Source of the DNA: a virus
Length of the DNA stretch: 44,735 nucleotides
Virus record (IMG/VR): IMGVR_UViG_3300031521_000122
Location: 1 to 44,735 of that record
Direction: 5' to 3' (one strand)
Shown here one piece after another: positions 7,985-17,400 of the stretch. Both the position numbers and the translations under genes were made by a program. Under the pieces are notes generated by a model that worked only from the letters and a program-made list of their open reading frames with translations, was not told the origin of the DNA and ran no database searches. Each line of letters starts with the position of its first letter. Position 1 is the first letter of the stretch.

Positions 7985-9193
7985 ATGACTACTATTGCAA
8001 CCGGCGTAGGCAAACAGGTCCGCTACGCGAAAGAGACGACCTTTGGTACTCCGGCAACTGCCGGTGGAACAAGCCAACTTGTTCGGCGCGTTACCTCGGG
8101 TATTAATCTGACCAAAGATACCTATAAATCGAGTGAGATCCGTCCGGATTATCAGATCAATGACTATCGGCATGGGCACCATAAGGTCGCTGGACCTATC
8201 AGCGGTGAACTTAGCCCGAAAACGTGGAAAGATTTTCTCTCTGGCGCACTTATGCAGGCGTGGGTTACTGAGTCCACTACAGGTGCCCTTTCCACGGTCA
8301 CAGCGGCCAGCACCGGTGCAACGACTGGGACATTTACCAGGGATGCTGGTTCGTTCCTTACTGATGGATTTCGTATTGGTGATGTTGTCAGGCAAACTGG
8401 GTGGACAACGACTGGTACCGCCAATAATAATGTAAACTATCGCATTACGGCATTGTCCGCATTGGTTATGACTGTCTCCGGGGTAGTGGTGTCGAAGGCG
8501 GAAGGTGACGCCGTAACTACCGTTACCCCTGGGTCTAAACTGATGGCCCCACTTTCAGGACAAACCAATGATAGCTTCACTATCGAGCATTGGTTCAGCG
8601 ATGTTTCTCGAAGCGAGGTTTACAGTGGTTGCCGGGTTAGTCAGGTTGATCTGAAGATGCCTGCAACCGGGATCGCCACGATTGACTTCGCCTTTATGGG
8701 GCAAGATCGGCAACCAGCAGGAAGTTCCGCGTATTTTACTACCCCAACTGCGGCGACTACTACAACCGTATTAACGGCAGTTAATGGACTTGTACGTGTT
8801 GGTGGTACCGACATTGGAACGATGACGAGTCTAACGCTGTCTATTAAGCGCAGTATGACGGAGGGATCGGTTGTTGGGTCCAACGTAACCCCCGATGTAT
8901 TCCGTGGACCTGTTGATGTTAGCGGACAGTTCACCGCGTACTTTGCAGACGGTGAACTGTCGGATGACTTCGTCAATGAGTCCGAGATTGGGCTATGGGC
9001 GCTTATGAATACAAACAGCACAGCAAATACAGACTTTGTTGCATTAACCATGAACCGAATTAAGCTTGGTTCTGACTCTGTAGACGACGGGGTAAAGGGC
9101 CTCGTTCGTACCTATTCCTTTCAAGCACTTCTACAGTCAGCAAATTCTGCAATGGATGCTACTACCATTTCTATTCAAGACTCTTTGGCCTAA
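7985..9193 (+). CDS. major tail tube protein
   Basis: A 402-residue protein. It opens with TGVGKQVRYAKETTFGTPAT, the typical start of phage tail-tube proteins, followed by a Thr/Gly/Val-rich beta body. The order terminator - tube - chaperones - tape measure supports the call. It is longer than a minimal tube subunit (about 150-250 residues); residues 95-180, rich in Thr and Gly, look like an inserted domain that would decorate the tail surface. AAAGGAA precedes ATG 7985. Confidence 0.75.
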   Translation: MTTIATGVGKQVRYAKETTFGTPATAGGTSQLVRRVTSGINLTKDTYKSSEIRPDYQINDYRHGHHKVAGPISGELSPKTWKDFLSGALMQAWVTESTTGALSTVTAASTGATTGTFTRDAGSFLTDGFRIGDVVRQTGWTTTGTANNNVNYRITALSALVMTVSGVVVSKAEGDAVTTVTPGSKLMAPLSGQTNDSFTIEHWFSDVSRSEVYSGCRVSQVDLKMPATGIATIDFAFMGQDRQPAGSSAYFTTPTAATTTTVLTAVNGLVRVGGTDIGTMTSLTLSIKRSMTEGSVVGSNVTPDVFRGPVDVSGQFTAYFADGELSDDFVNESEIGLWALMNTNSTANTDFVALTMNRIKLGSDSVDDGVKGLVRTYSFQALLQSANSAMDATTISIQDSLA

Positions 9194-9256
9194 TCCGCTT
9201 CCCGATAGCGGTAATCCGTCCAGACGCTATGCCATGCAGGCAGAACAGATGGACAA

Positions 9257-9285
9257 TTAGGGCGGTGTGTCGGGCACCACCCTAA
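9257..9285 (+). terminator. hairpin after the tail tube gene
   Basis: TTAGGG-C-GGTG (9257-9267) pairs with CACC-A-CCCTAA (9275-9285): ten pairs with one mismatch and a 7-base loop. No T-run follows, so it is probably a partial terminator or mRNA stabiliser between the abundant tube mRNA and the low-expression chaperones. Confidence 0.5.
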
Positions 9286-9307
9286 CCTCTCCCCGACGGA
9301 GGCCTTT

Positions 9308-9721
9308 ATGGACCTTAACGATCTTGCTTCTCTCGATACCGCTGATTTTACGGCAACCCACCCAAAGACACTAAAAAAAGTTCGAGGATCTGATGATAAG
9401 GCGTGGGTATGGACTATTGCCGGTCCGGCCCACCCCCTCACCCTTGCGATGAAATCGGAAGCGCGTCAACGTGCCGCTGACGCCAGTAAGGCATCAGATG
9501 GTGAAATTAGCCAAGAGCTGATGAGAAAATTGGCTATTCAGAATGCTGCCAGACGCGTCCTTGGGTGGACTACTCAGTCCAGCGGGGGCGTAGACTTTCC
9601 GTGTACGTTTGATAACGTATGTGATATCTTTTCCGATATGAAGTATGATTGGCTTTATAGGCAAGCCCTTACATTCATGGCTGATGACGCGTCTTTTATG
9701 AGCGGCTCCGCGTCCGTTTAA
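9308..9721 (+). CDS. tail assembly chaperone, short form (gpG-like)
   Basis: A 137-residue protein, almost the length of lambda gpG, lying between tail tube and tape measure. It is helical and charged, as in gpG-type chaperones that coat the tape measure during tail assembly. Translation ends at TAA 9719-9721. Most ribosomes should make this form, while a minority would slip into the -1 frame near 9692-9700 and make the long form. Homology to lambda gpG is not visible by eye; position, size and the frameshift layout carry the call. Confidence 0.65.
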   Translation: MDLNDLASLDTADFTATHPKTLKKVRGSDDKAWVWTIAGPAHPLTLAMKSEARQRAADASKASDGEISQELMRKLAIQNAARRVLGWTTQSSGGVDFPCTFDNVCDIFSDMKYDWLYRQALTFMADDASFMSGSASV

Positions 9722-10065
9722 TTGCGTTCGCCGAGCATTCGTTTCGACTTAACGCTGACGTTTCTGGGGCGGCTGTTCAGGACCATTTAAAGTCAGTTTA
9801 TCGTCAAACGGGTGTTCGACCTCGCGAGTTAGACGGACCAGAATTACCCGATGTTGTGTCAGAGTTGTGGGGATATTTCCTAGCACTCCATCGTCACAGA
9901 GGGTGGTCGGCCACGGGGCCGGATGCGATAAAATGGACAGAGCTAGATGCTTGGTCGCGGCAGACTGGGGTAAAGCTGAGGCCCTGGGAAGTGTCCGCTA
10001 TTATGGACGTTGATTTGTGCTTCAGAAGGCACTATAATAAGTCGAACAAGGGGGCCACACCATGA
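9308..10065 (+). CDS. tail assembly chaperone, -1 frameshift long form (gpGT-like)
   Basis: The -1 frame relative to the short chaperone is open from 9688 to TGA 10063-10065 and reads as protein from the overlap onward (FYERLRVRLIAFAEHSF). It has no ATG, GTG or TTG before 9856, so it can hardly be an independent gene. Slippage at Phe codon 130 gives a protein of about 252 residues. The C-terminal part (ELWGYFLALHRHRGW, WEVSAIMDVDLCFRRHY) would recruit tail tube protein in the lambda model. The stop overlaps the tape-measure ATG (ATGA). Confidence 0.65.
9692..9700 (+). other. probable -1 ribosomal frameshift site
   Basis: In zero frame the codons are TCT TTT ATG (9692-9700). The four T residues at 9694-9697 let the P-site Phe codon re-pair perfectly one base back (T TTT), continuing as TAT GAG. 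It is not a textbook X XXY YYZ heptamer, because the A-site ATG does not re-pair well. The window for slippage, bounded by the -1-frame TGA at 9685-9687 and the zero-frame TAA at 9719, is only about 34 bases. Confidence 0.5.
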
Positions 10066-13000
10066 CCGATATCGCCGCGTTGGGTTTCACAATTGACTCT
10101 TCGCAGGCGAAGGCGGCGGCAGACGATCTTAACAAGATGGGGGCGGCTTCCGCAGCGTCGGAAGCTGCATCTCTTAAGTTGACTAAGCAGATTGCCGATC
10201 TTGTTGCTATTCAAAAGCAACAACTGGACTCTTTGCACAATATCGCAGATGGTCAAAAAGAGGTTATCTCCAATACAGAGTCCAATACAACCAGCTACGT
10301 TGCCCTAGCAGCCGCCGCCGTCGGCGTGTATGGAGCATATGAGCTTTTGTCCGGTGCATCATCACGGCTTAGCTCTGCCCATGATGAATTAATAAATCGT
10401 GTCGAGACCTTCTATCTTCAGCTCGCGACAGGTGGGCACCTTTCAGATTTTACTACGCAAGCAGAACAAGCCCGCGAGAAAGTTGCTGATCTTTCACAGC
10501 AACTGGGGGTATCCGTGGCCGCCTTTGACGGTGTAAATACCGTCGCAAAGTCACTGTCGGTTTCCGGGGATACTGCGAGCCAAATGATAAGTTCACTAAC
10601 AACTGTATTGTCTGTGAATGATGATACAACGAAGAAGGCAAGGGACACGCTTGCTGCCTACGGGATAAACGTTAATCAATATGGCGGGCAAGATGCCCAA
10701 ACGGTGTTGTTCAAGCTTGCCGATGCCCAACTTCGGTACAGAGACAGTATTCAAAAAACTAATGACATGATGGTTGTTTTCGGGCAGCAAGGCGGCCAGC
10801 AGTTTCTAAAGGGCGCGTCTTCGATGGCAGACCCAAGCTTGTCTATGTCTCAAGACCAGCAGTATGCTAATGACACGAATGCATCAGGTGATTATCTCTT
10901 AACGCAACAGGCCGATGCTGAAAAGAAGTATGCTGCTACACATAAAAGTATGGTCGATAGTGTGTCGTCTGATACCACTCGTATGGACGCCAATCTTGGG
11001 TATGCGTCTAAAGAGATTGTAGTTGCTTGGGATGATCTTACACTTCACTTCATGTCCTGGGGCGGAAGTATCGGAGCAACGCTTGGGCAAACAGTTGACG
11101 CGATTGAAACGTTTGCCTCACGGGCAGCAAACGCAGCGAAGGACGCAGGGCAGTCTGTTATTCAAAGTCAGAGTATTGCTGACTGGTTCCGTAACCACGG
11201 ACATGATGTAATCGCGGCTGCATTTAGTGGTCCGACTATTGCCGAAATACCCACTGACAATCGCCCTAAAACGCCAGAAGAGATTGCAGTAGATCAGGCG
11301 GCTACTGTTAAAAATAATCCACTGCAATACCAGACGAACTACCAACAGTTTATGCAGCAGAAGCAAAATAGTAGTGTACAATCATACGCGGGGTGGGATA
11401 CCTCTTCACAACTAGAGGCTACGCAGTCCTTTATTAAGCAAAACCAGCAGACGCAGGAGCAAAATCCCGGCGCGTATGCCGATGGTTCAGATAATCAAAG
11501 GCAGTTGAAAGAAGCTATTTCTAAAGAAGTGCAGCTAAGAAATCAAGCACGTATTGATGAGCATACTGCTGAAATAACTGACTATGACCAACAGGTGTCC
11601 CTTTCACAGAAGAATGTTGGGCAGAAGTTGGCCATTGCCAAACAAGAGCTTGACTCCCAGGTTGCCTTTTATGGAGAAAACTCAAAGCAGGCAGACGCAG
11701 CACAGCAGAAGGTTGCCCTGCTTGAGCAGCAATCCGCACAACAGACACTGTCATTGGCAAAGCAGGCATTAACAGACAAGAAACAGATTCTTGCCGAGCA
11801 ACTTGCAGCTCAGCAAGAAAATGACAAGCTACTACTTGCACAAGGGCTTATAACGGACAGCGAGGCAGTGGTACACCAGCGCGCCGCTATCGCGGCTCAG
11901 TATGAGTTAGCCATCCAAGGCGCAAAGGATGAAATAGAGGCAGCGCGGGCTGCGGGTGATCGGCTTGCTGAAATTCGGGCGCAAGGCCAACTCCGCCAGC
12001 TACAGACACAACAGAAAACTAAAGACACAGCCCTTATGGATCGAGACCCTATTATCATAGGGAATCAAGAAAAGGCGGCTACTAAACAGACTGACCTCTC
12101 AGCAGTACAGGCCGCGAACATAGACCAGGGAACTTTTTCACAGTTAACATCTAATAATACTGCAAAAATTATGCAGGAAGTTGGTGAAATCTATGTTAAA
12201 GGAACGCCCGAGTATTTAGATGCTGTAAATAAGCGCATAGAGATAGACCAGCAAAATATCCAATCACAAATGAAGGTGTCGGCCTTTCAACAGGCGCAAC
12301 AGATGGACCCTTCAGTTGCGTATAAGGTTGAGATGCAAAATCTTAACGAGATTATCCCGTTACTTAAGTCTTACGGGGTAACGGAAGAAGAGATCGCGCA
12401 AAAGAAGCAAGAACTCGATACAACTATGCTATCTTCTCAAAAGGACTGGGCATCGGGGGTGGAGGCAGGATTTGCAACAGCAGGTCAAGCTGCGTCAAAT
12501 TACGGGCAACTTGCACAGTCAGCCGTATCGAATTCTATGTCATCGATTGAACAAGGCACCGTTACTGCCCTTAATAATGCAGGAAACTCTTGGAAGACAT
12601 TCCAGGGGGTAGTAACCTCTGTCTTGACTCAGATCGAAACGGCCGTCGTGAAAGCAGCAACGGCTCCGGCTATGAATGCTATCGGCGGGTCGGGTGGGTT
12701 ATTTTCTAAGCTGATGGAGTCTATAGGTGGCGGGTCATCTGCAAGTACAAGCTTATCATCAGACATACCCGGTATCGGCGAGGGCCTTGGTTATGCCAAA
12801 GGGGCCGCATTTGGCGGGTCAGATGGAAAACTGTTTGCTGGTGGTGAAGCCTTTGGTACCGATAAAGTCCTTACACAAGCTACTGCGTTTACCTATGCTG
12901 GCGGGACAAAGCTAGGAGTGGGTGGCGAAGCTGGACCAGAGGCCGTAATGCCCCTCACACGCGGACCTACTGGTGATCTTGGGGTTAAGCTACAAGGCGG

Positions 13001-13226
13001 AAGTGGCGCTGTTGTTCAAGCCCCTGCGGTAACGGTTAATATTCATAACCAAAGTGGAACGCCCATTGACCAGCAACAGACTTCACAGAAACAAGGGTCG
13101 GATGGGTCGCAGGTTATTGACGTACTTATTGGCAATTCTGTTAAAAAACAGGTAGGATTAGGTGTGCTAGACGCTGCCCTGGGGCAGAATTACGGGATAA
13201 AGCGTCAGGGGTTTGAACGAGGATAG
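10062..13226 (+). CDS. tail tape measure protein
   Basis: A 1,054-residue protein, the longest helical gene of the tail module. Layout: an N-terminal coiled coil (SSQAKAAADDLNKMG), a hydrophobic stretch (TSYVALAAAAVGVYGAYELL), a very long Gln/Ala/Lys helical body (residues 470-720), and a C-terminus with GEAGPEAVMPLTRGPTGDLG, the conserved end of lambda-type tape measures. At about 1.5 angstroms per residue the tail would be roughly 150 nm. It starts at ATG 10062, coupled to the chaperone stop. Confidence 0.88.
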   Translation: MTDIAALGFTIDSSQAKAAADDLNKMGAASAASEAASLKLTKQIADLVAIQKQQLDSLHNIADGQKEVISNTESNTTSYVALAAAAVGVYGAYELLSGASSRLSSAHDELINRVETFYLQLATGGHLSDFTTQAEQAREKVADLSQQLGVSVAAFDGVNTVAKSLSVSGDTASQMISSLTTVLSVNDDTTKKARDTLAAYGINVNQYGGQDAQTVLFKLADAQLRYRDSIQKTNDMMVVFGQQGGQQFLKGASSMADPSLSMSQDQQYANDTNASGDYLLTQQADAEKKYAATHKSMVDSVSSDTTRMDANLGYASKEIVVAWDDLTLHFMSWGGSIGATLGQTVDAIETFASRAANAAKDAGQSVIQSQSIADWFRNHGHDVIAAAFSGPTIAEIPTDNRPKTPEEIAVDQAATVKNNPLQYQTNYQQFMQQKQNSSVQSYAGWDTSSQLEATQSFIKQNQQTQEQNPGAYADGSDNQRQLKEAISKEVQLRNQARIDEHTAEITDYDQQVSLSQKNVGQKLAIAKQELDSQVAFYGENSKQADAAQQKVALLEQQSAQQTLSLAKQALTDKKQILAEQLAAQQENDKLLLAQGLITDSEAVVHQRAAIAAQYELAIQGAKDEIEAARAAGDRLAEIRAQGQLRQLQTQQKTKDTALMDRDPIIIGNQEKAATKQTDLSAVQAANIDQGTFSQLTSNNTAKIMQEVGEIYVKGTPEYLDAVNKRIEIDQQNIQSQMKVSAFQQAQQMDPSVAYKVEMQNLNEIIPLLKSYGVTEEEIAQKKQELDTTMLSSQKDWASGVEAGFATAGQAASNYGQLAQSAVSNSMSSIEQGTVTALNNAGNSWKTFQGVVTSVLTQIETAVVKAATAPAMNAIGGSGGLFSKLMESIGGGSSASTSLSSDIPGIGEGLGYAKGAAFGGSDGKLFAGGEAFGTDKVLTQATAFTYAGGTKLGVGGEAGPEAVMPLTRGPTGDLGVKLQGGSGAVVQAPAVTVNIHNQSGTPIDQQQTSQKQGSDGSQVIDVLIGNSVKKQVGLGVLDAALGQNYGIKRQGFERG

Positions 13227-13231
13227 TGTAA

Positions 13232-13594
13232 ATGACTGTATACGCGTGGCCTTCTGGACTCCCCCAGCTTGTATTGGTGGATAGCTTTAAGTTCACCTAT
13301 CCGAAACAAGTTATTTCAACACAAATGGATGTTGGTCCACCAAAACAAAGGAGGAGATCAACGGCGGCGGTATCGCCGATTGTTGCGCGGGTATGGCTTG
13401 ATTCCGCAGGTAAAATACTATTTGATGAATTTTACCTAACCACCCTTGCTGGCGGATCACTTCCATTTGAATGGGCTGACCCGCTCACGCAAATTACGGC
13501 CACATTTCGATTTCAGGCAGAGAAGCCCCCTACATTAACCCCCGTTCATGGGACGCTTTTCGTTCTTGAAATGAATTTGGACAAACTCCCATGA
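13232..13594 (+). CDS. minor tail protein, gpM-like position
   Basis: A 120-residue protein just after the tape measure, where lambda has gene M. PPKQRRRSTAAVSPI followed by FYLTTLAGGSLPFEWADP resembles the strand pattern of phage minor tail proteins with an F-Y...G...P-F-x-W core, the same pattern seen in gpM. It probably belongs to the tail-tip base. The stop overlaps the next ATG (ATGA at 13591). Confidence 0.5.
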   Translation: MTVYAWPSGLPQLVLVDSFKFTYPKQVISTQMDVGPPKQRRRSTAAVSPIVARVWLDSAGKILFDEFYLTTLAGGSLPFEWADPLTQITATFRFQAEKPPTLTPVHGTLFVLEMNLDKLP

Positions 13595-14058
13595 CACTAT
13601 CACCCGTCGCAACATCCGCAGTCAATAGTCAAGAAACAGGAGAGGTTTTTCTCACCTTATTAACGATAGCGCACTCATTACTCCCTTCACCTCTTTATTT
13701 TGTTAATGATTACAACGACTGTACTAGCAATGGGAAGCTATTTCTTGCTTGCCCTTTTACACTAACACTTCCCGGCACATCAGTAGATGCGCCGCCAACA
13801 GCAACACTAACTATCGATAATACAGACGAGGAAATCGTTAAAACAATACGTGGACTAACATCTCCGCCCTACATAACCATAAGTATTGTTCTTGCAAGCC
13901 AACCGGATGTCGTTGAAATGACGTTTAGCAACTTACGTCTTCAGACAGTCGATTATGATGTTCATCAAGTTAAGGGCACATTAACCTACTACAATGTACT
14001 TTCGGAACCGTGGCCGGGGGACACCGTAACACCATCAAATCATCCGGGGTTATTTTAA
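13591..14058 (+). CDS. DUF1833-family tail tip protein (gpL-like position)
   Basis: A 155-residue protein matching the DUF1833 pattern as I know it: FLTLLTIAHSLLPSPLYFVND near the N-terminus, FTLTLPGTSVDAPPTATLTI in the middle, and ISIVLASQPDVVEMTF followed by a G-T-L strand and EPWPGD at the end. In phages with a J-like host-range protein this family takes the place of gpL. It is coupled on both sides (ATGA and TAATG). Confidence 0.65.
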   Translation: MTLSPVATSAVNSQETGEVFLTLLTIAHSLLPSPLYFVNDYNDCTSNGKLFLACPFTLTLPGTSVDAPPTATLTIDNTDEEIVKTIRGLTSPPYITISIVLASQPDVVEMTFSNLRLQTVDYDVHQVKGTLTYYNVLSEPWPGDTVTPSNHPGLF

Positions 14059-14495
14059 TGCAACTTCCTGACTGGGCGGCTACATGGATTGGACTGCCAT
14101 ATAAAGTGCGCGGGAGGGATTTGTCACTGGGTGGGCTAGACTGTTGGGGGTTTGCAGCTCTTTTGACAAAGCGTCAATTTGGAAAGGAGGTTCCACTTTG
14201 GGAAGGCGTCGGCTTTACCGACACTACCGACATGTTCCAAAGTAGAAAAATAGCGAAGGAGTTGGCTTTATTTATGGCTAACCACGAAGACCCTTGGTTA
14301 GCTATTTCTCCTGAAAAACGAGAGGTCGGTGATTGGATACTTCTTCGGGCTATCGGATTTCCTATCCACGTAGGCGTGTATGTCGGTGGAGAGTGGTTTT
14401 TACACATCGAACATAAGACCTCTTCTTGCGCCTCTCGACTTGACAGTATAGAATGGAGAAATCGGGTTATTGGATACTATCGCTATGTCGGGTGA
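14058..14495 (+). CDS. NlpC/P60-type cysteine peptidase, tail tip (gpK-like)
   Basis: A 145-residue protein with the NlpC/P60 active-site signature. Cys29 lies in GGLDCWGFAALL and His104 in FPIHVGVYVGGEWFLH. The usual third residue is likely His/Asn just beyond. Such tail-tip peptidases cut peptide cross-links in peptidoglycan at infection or act during tip assembly; lambda gpK is the analogue but also carries a JAB domain missing here. I chose ATG 14058, overlapping the previous TAA, instead of the upstream GTG. Confidence 0.75.
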   Translation: MQLPDWAATWIGLPYKVRGRDLSLGGLDCWGFAALLTKRQFGKEVPLWEGVGFTDTTDMFQSRKIAKELALFMANHEDPWLAISPEKREVGDWILLRAIGFPIHVGVYVGGEWFLHIEHKTSSCASRLDSIEWRNRVIGYYRYVG

Positions 14496-17400
14496 ACAAG
14501 AAATACTTCCCCCACTAAATGGGCCTCGTCTTATTGCCCTTCCACACCCCATAACAATGGAAGATCGTATTGACAGGGTTATGCCGTCCGGTATGACCCT
14601 TTATGACATTGTTAAAGAGTCCGGTGTTCACCCAAGTATGGTTCGTTTTGCGCGTGTCTGGGTGGGGGATATTGAATACTCCCCTGAGACGTGGAAAAAT
14701 ACATATCCAAAAGATACATCGCTTGTACGTGTGAAAGTGTGCGTACCAGAAGGCGGAGGCGGAGGCGGAGGCGGAGGAAAGTCAGTCTTACGCATCGTTG
14801 TCGTTATTATCATTATCATTGTCTCTATTTACACAGGTGGGGCTGCCGCAGGTGCCCTATCGTCGTCGGGATATATTGGGGCAGCCGGAACGGCTTCTTA
14901 CGTTGCAGTCTCCGCTGGCGTTGGCATGGCCATTACAATGGCGGGCATGGCTATGCTGAATGCGCTAATTCCGCCTGCGGGTCTTACAGATCGTGGAAAT
15001 TGGTCATCCGGTAGCGGGACCGGCGGTGGCTTACAGACACCTATGTCATCAATCACTGGGACATCAAATAGGGAAAACCCGTATGGGGTGCAAACTAGAA
15101 TACTCGGAAAAGTGCGTCTATATCCGACCCTTGGTGCCCACCAGTATACAGAAACAATCGGTGGTGTTCAGTATCTGAGGTTTTTAGCTGATTTAGGCTA
15201 CGGCCCACTTCAAATAGAAGACATAAAGATCGGGGAAACCCCCATTGCATACTTTGAGGGCGTTCAATACGCAATTCGACCGGGGTATCTTAATGATAGC
15301 CCGCTGTCTATCTATACACAGTCTGTTTTTCAAACATCGTTAAATGTATTACTAACAAATGCTGCGCCCGCCATCTATACCACACACGAAAACACAAGCA
15401 GTTCTTCTATTGACATTGTCTTTGGAAGCGGATTAACTCAGTATGATGATGCTGGGAATATTGGATTTGCCACAGTTACCTTTACTGTCCAATATGCTCT
15501 TACCGGCACAGGGACTTTTTCACCGGTATCTTGGGATGCATCGAATACAGAAGAATTTCAACCCGGCGGAAATATATCGGTAACGAGGGCTAGTCGCATC
15601 GCTGTCCTTATCGGCGGGTCATTTACCTTTCCATCCCCCGGTCAATATGACATTCTTGTTCAGCGCGTGTCACCCCAGACAACTGTCCCTTCATTAATAA
15701 ATGACTCAACCCTTGCGGCCTATAGAAGTGTTCAACCCTCCCCGCCCATAACCAAGCCTGGGATCGCCACTATTGAAGTGCGCATTCAAGCATCTAATCA
15801 ATTAAATGGGGCCATACAGTCTTTAAACTGTGTAGCAACGTCTATCCTTCGGCAGTGGGTGCCTGGAACAGGGTGGGTTCTTGGGCCAACAAGAAATCCT
15901 GCTTGGATGTATGTCGAAATAATGAGGGGCCTTTCCAATAAAAACCCCCTTGCAGACGATAGCCTCTTAGACCTGCCAAAACTTGTACAGTGGGCGGCAT
16001 TTTGTGATCAGGCATCTCCGCAGGGAGATGCACCAATGCTTACGTATAATTTTGCCCATAACCAACGGACAACCGTTCTTGACGCCCTCAAGACCGTATG
16101 CGCCGCCGGACGTGCCGCGTTCGATATTGTTGATGGAAAATTTAGTGTTGTTCTCGACATCAACCAAGTAGTCCCAATTCAGCACTTCACCCCACGAAAC
16201 TCAGCTAACTTCAGTGCAACAAAAGTATTTGTTCAAAATCCGGATGGGGTTAGGGTCAGATACATAAATCCAGGTATCGGATACCTTGAAGATGAAATAA
16301 TTGTATATTCGGATGGGTATACAGCAGGAAATGCGTCTCTTTTTGAACAAATGGACATGCTGTGGTGTACAAACGCCTCACAGGCATACCGAGAAGCCCG
16401 GTATGCAATGGCGGTTGCAAAGTTGCGCCCTGAAATATATACACTTCAGGTTGATATTGAAAATCTAGTATGTCGTAAAGGCGACCTTGTTTACGTTACG
16501 CATGACGTAACTGGGTGGGGGCTTGGGTTTGGGCGTGTGAAGTCGGTTGCTACCGATGATAGCGGAAATATACTGTCAGCCGATGTTGATGACGAGGTAA
16601 CGTTCGAGGTTGGAAAAAGTTATGTTATGCGCTTTCGCAGGACATCCGATGGTGTAAGCATTTTAGTCCACCTTATTAATCTTGCGACCACAACAACTAC
16701 AGTCGCCTTTTCCTCTCCACTTCCACCTGACCAGTCTGTTGGTAAAGGTGATCTCTTTCAATTTGGGCTTGTGAACCAAGAGACTCAGCCTTGCTTGGTA
16801 AAAGATATTGCACGTGGCGATGACTTAAGCGCAAAACTCGTTCTAATTGATCAGTCACCAGAAATCTATTCTGCATACTTAGGTGTACTACCTGATTTTA
16901 AGACGAACATTTCAACTACCACACCGCCCAACATTGCTTCCCCGCCGCCGCCACAAATTCTGTCTATTGATGGCGGGCTGAGTGCCTGTGCCCCCTTGAC
17001 CAACGGTATATATCAATCCCGCATTGTTATTACAATGCAGGCGTACCCGCCTTCTGCAATCGTGATAGGGGGAACGGAAGTACAGTACCGTACAACAGGC
17101 ACTACAGCGTGGTTTGTTTTACCACCGTACCCTTCCTCTGCTGTAAATCTCGTGGTTGTTCCTGTTACAGACAACCAAAACTATGACCTACGCGTTAGAT
17201 CTATCTCGCAAAAAGGTATCGTATCCGAGTGGGTAAGCACGTCTGTGTTTGTTACCGGACTAAGTTCACCAATCGGGGATATAACCAGCCTCTCTAGTGT
17301 ATTTGTTGCCGGGCTTACAAATCTCATTTGGGTTGGTCCGTATGACTTTCGTCACCTTGATTACGAGGTGCGTTTTGGACCAATTTTTAGTGCAGCCCGT

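Noticed and set aside
9856-10065. Independent small gene starting at GTG 9856
   Set aside because: Its frame is open and protein-like 56 codons further upstream without any start codon, which fits a frameshift extension better.
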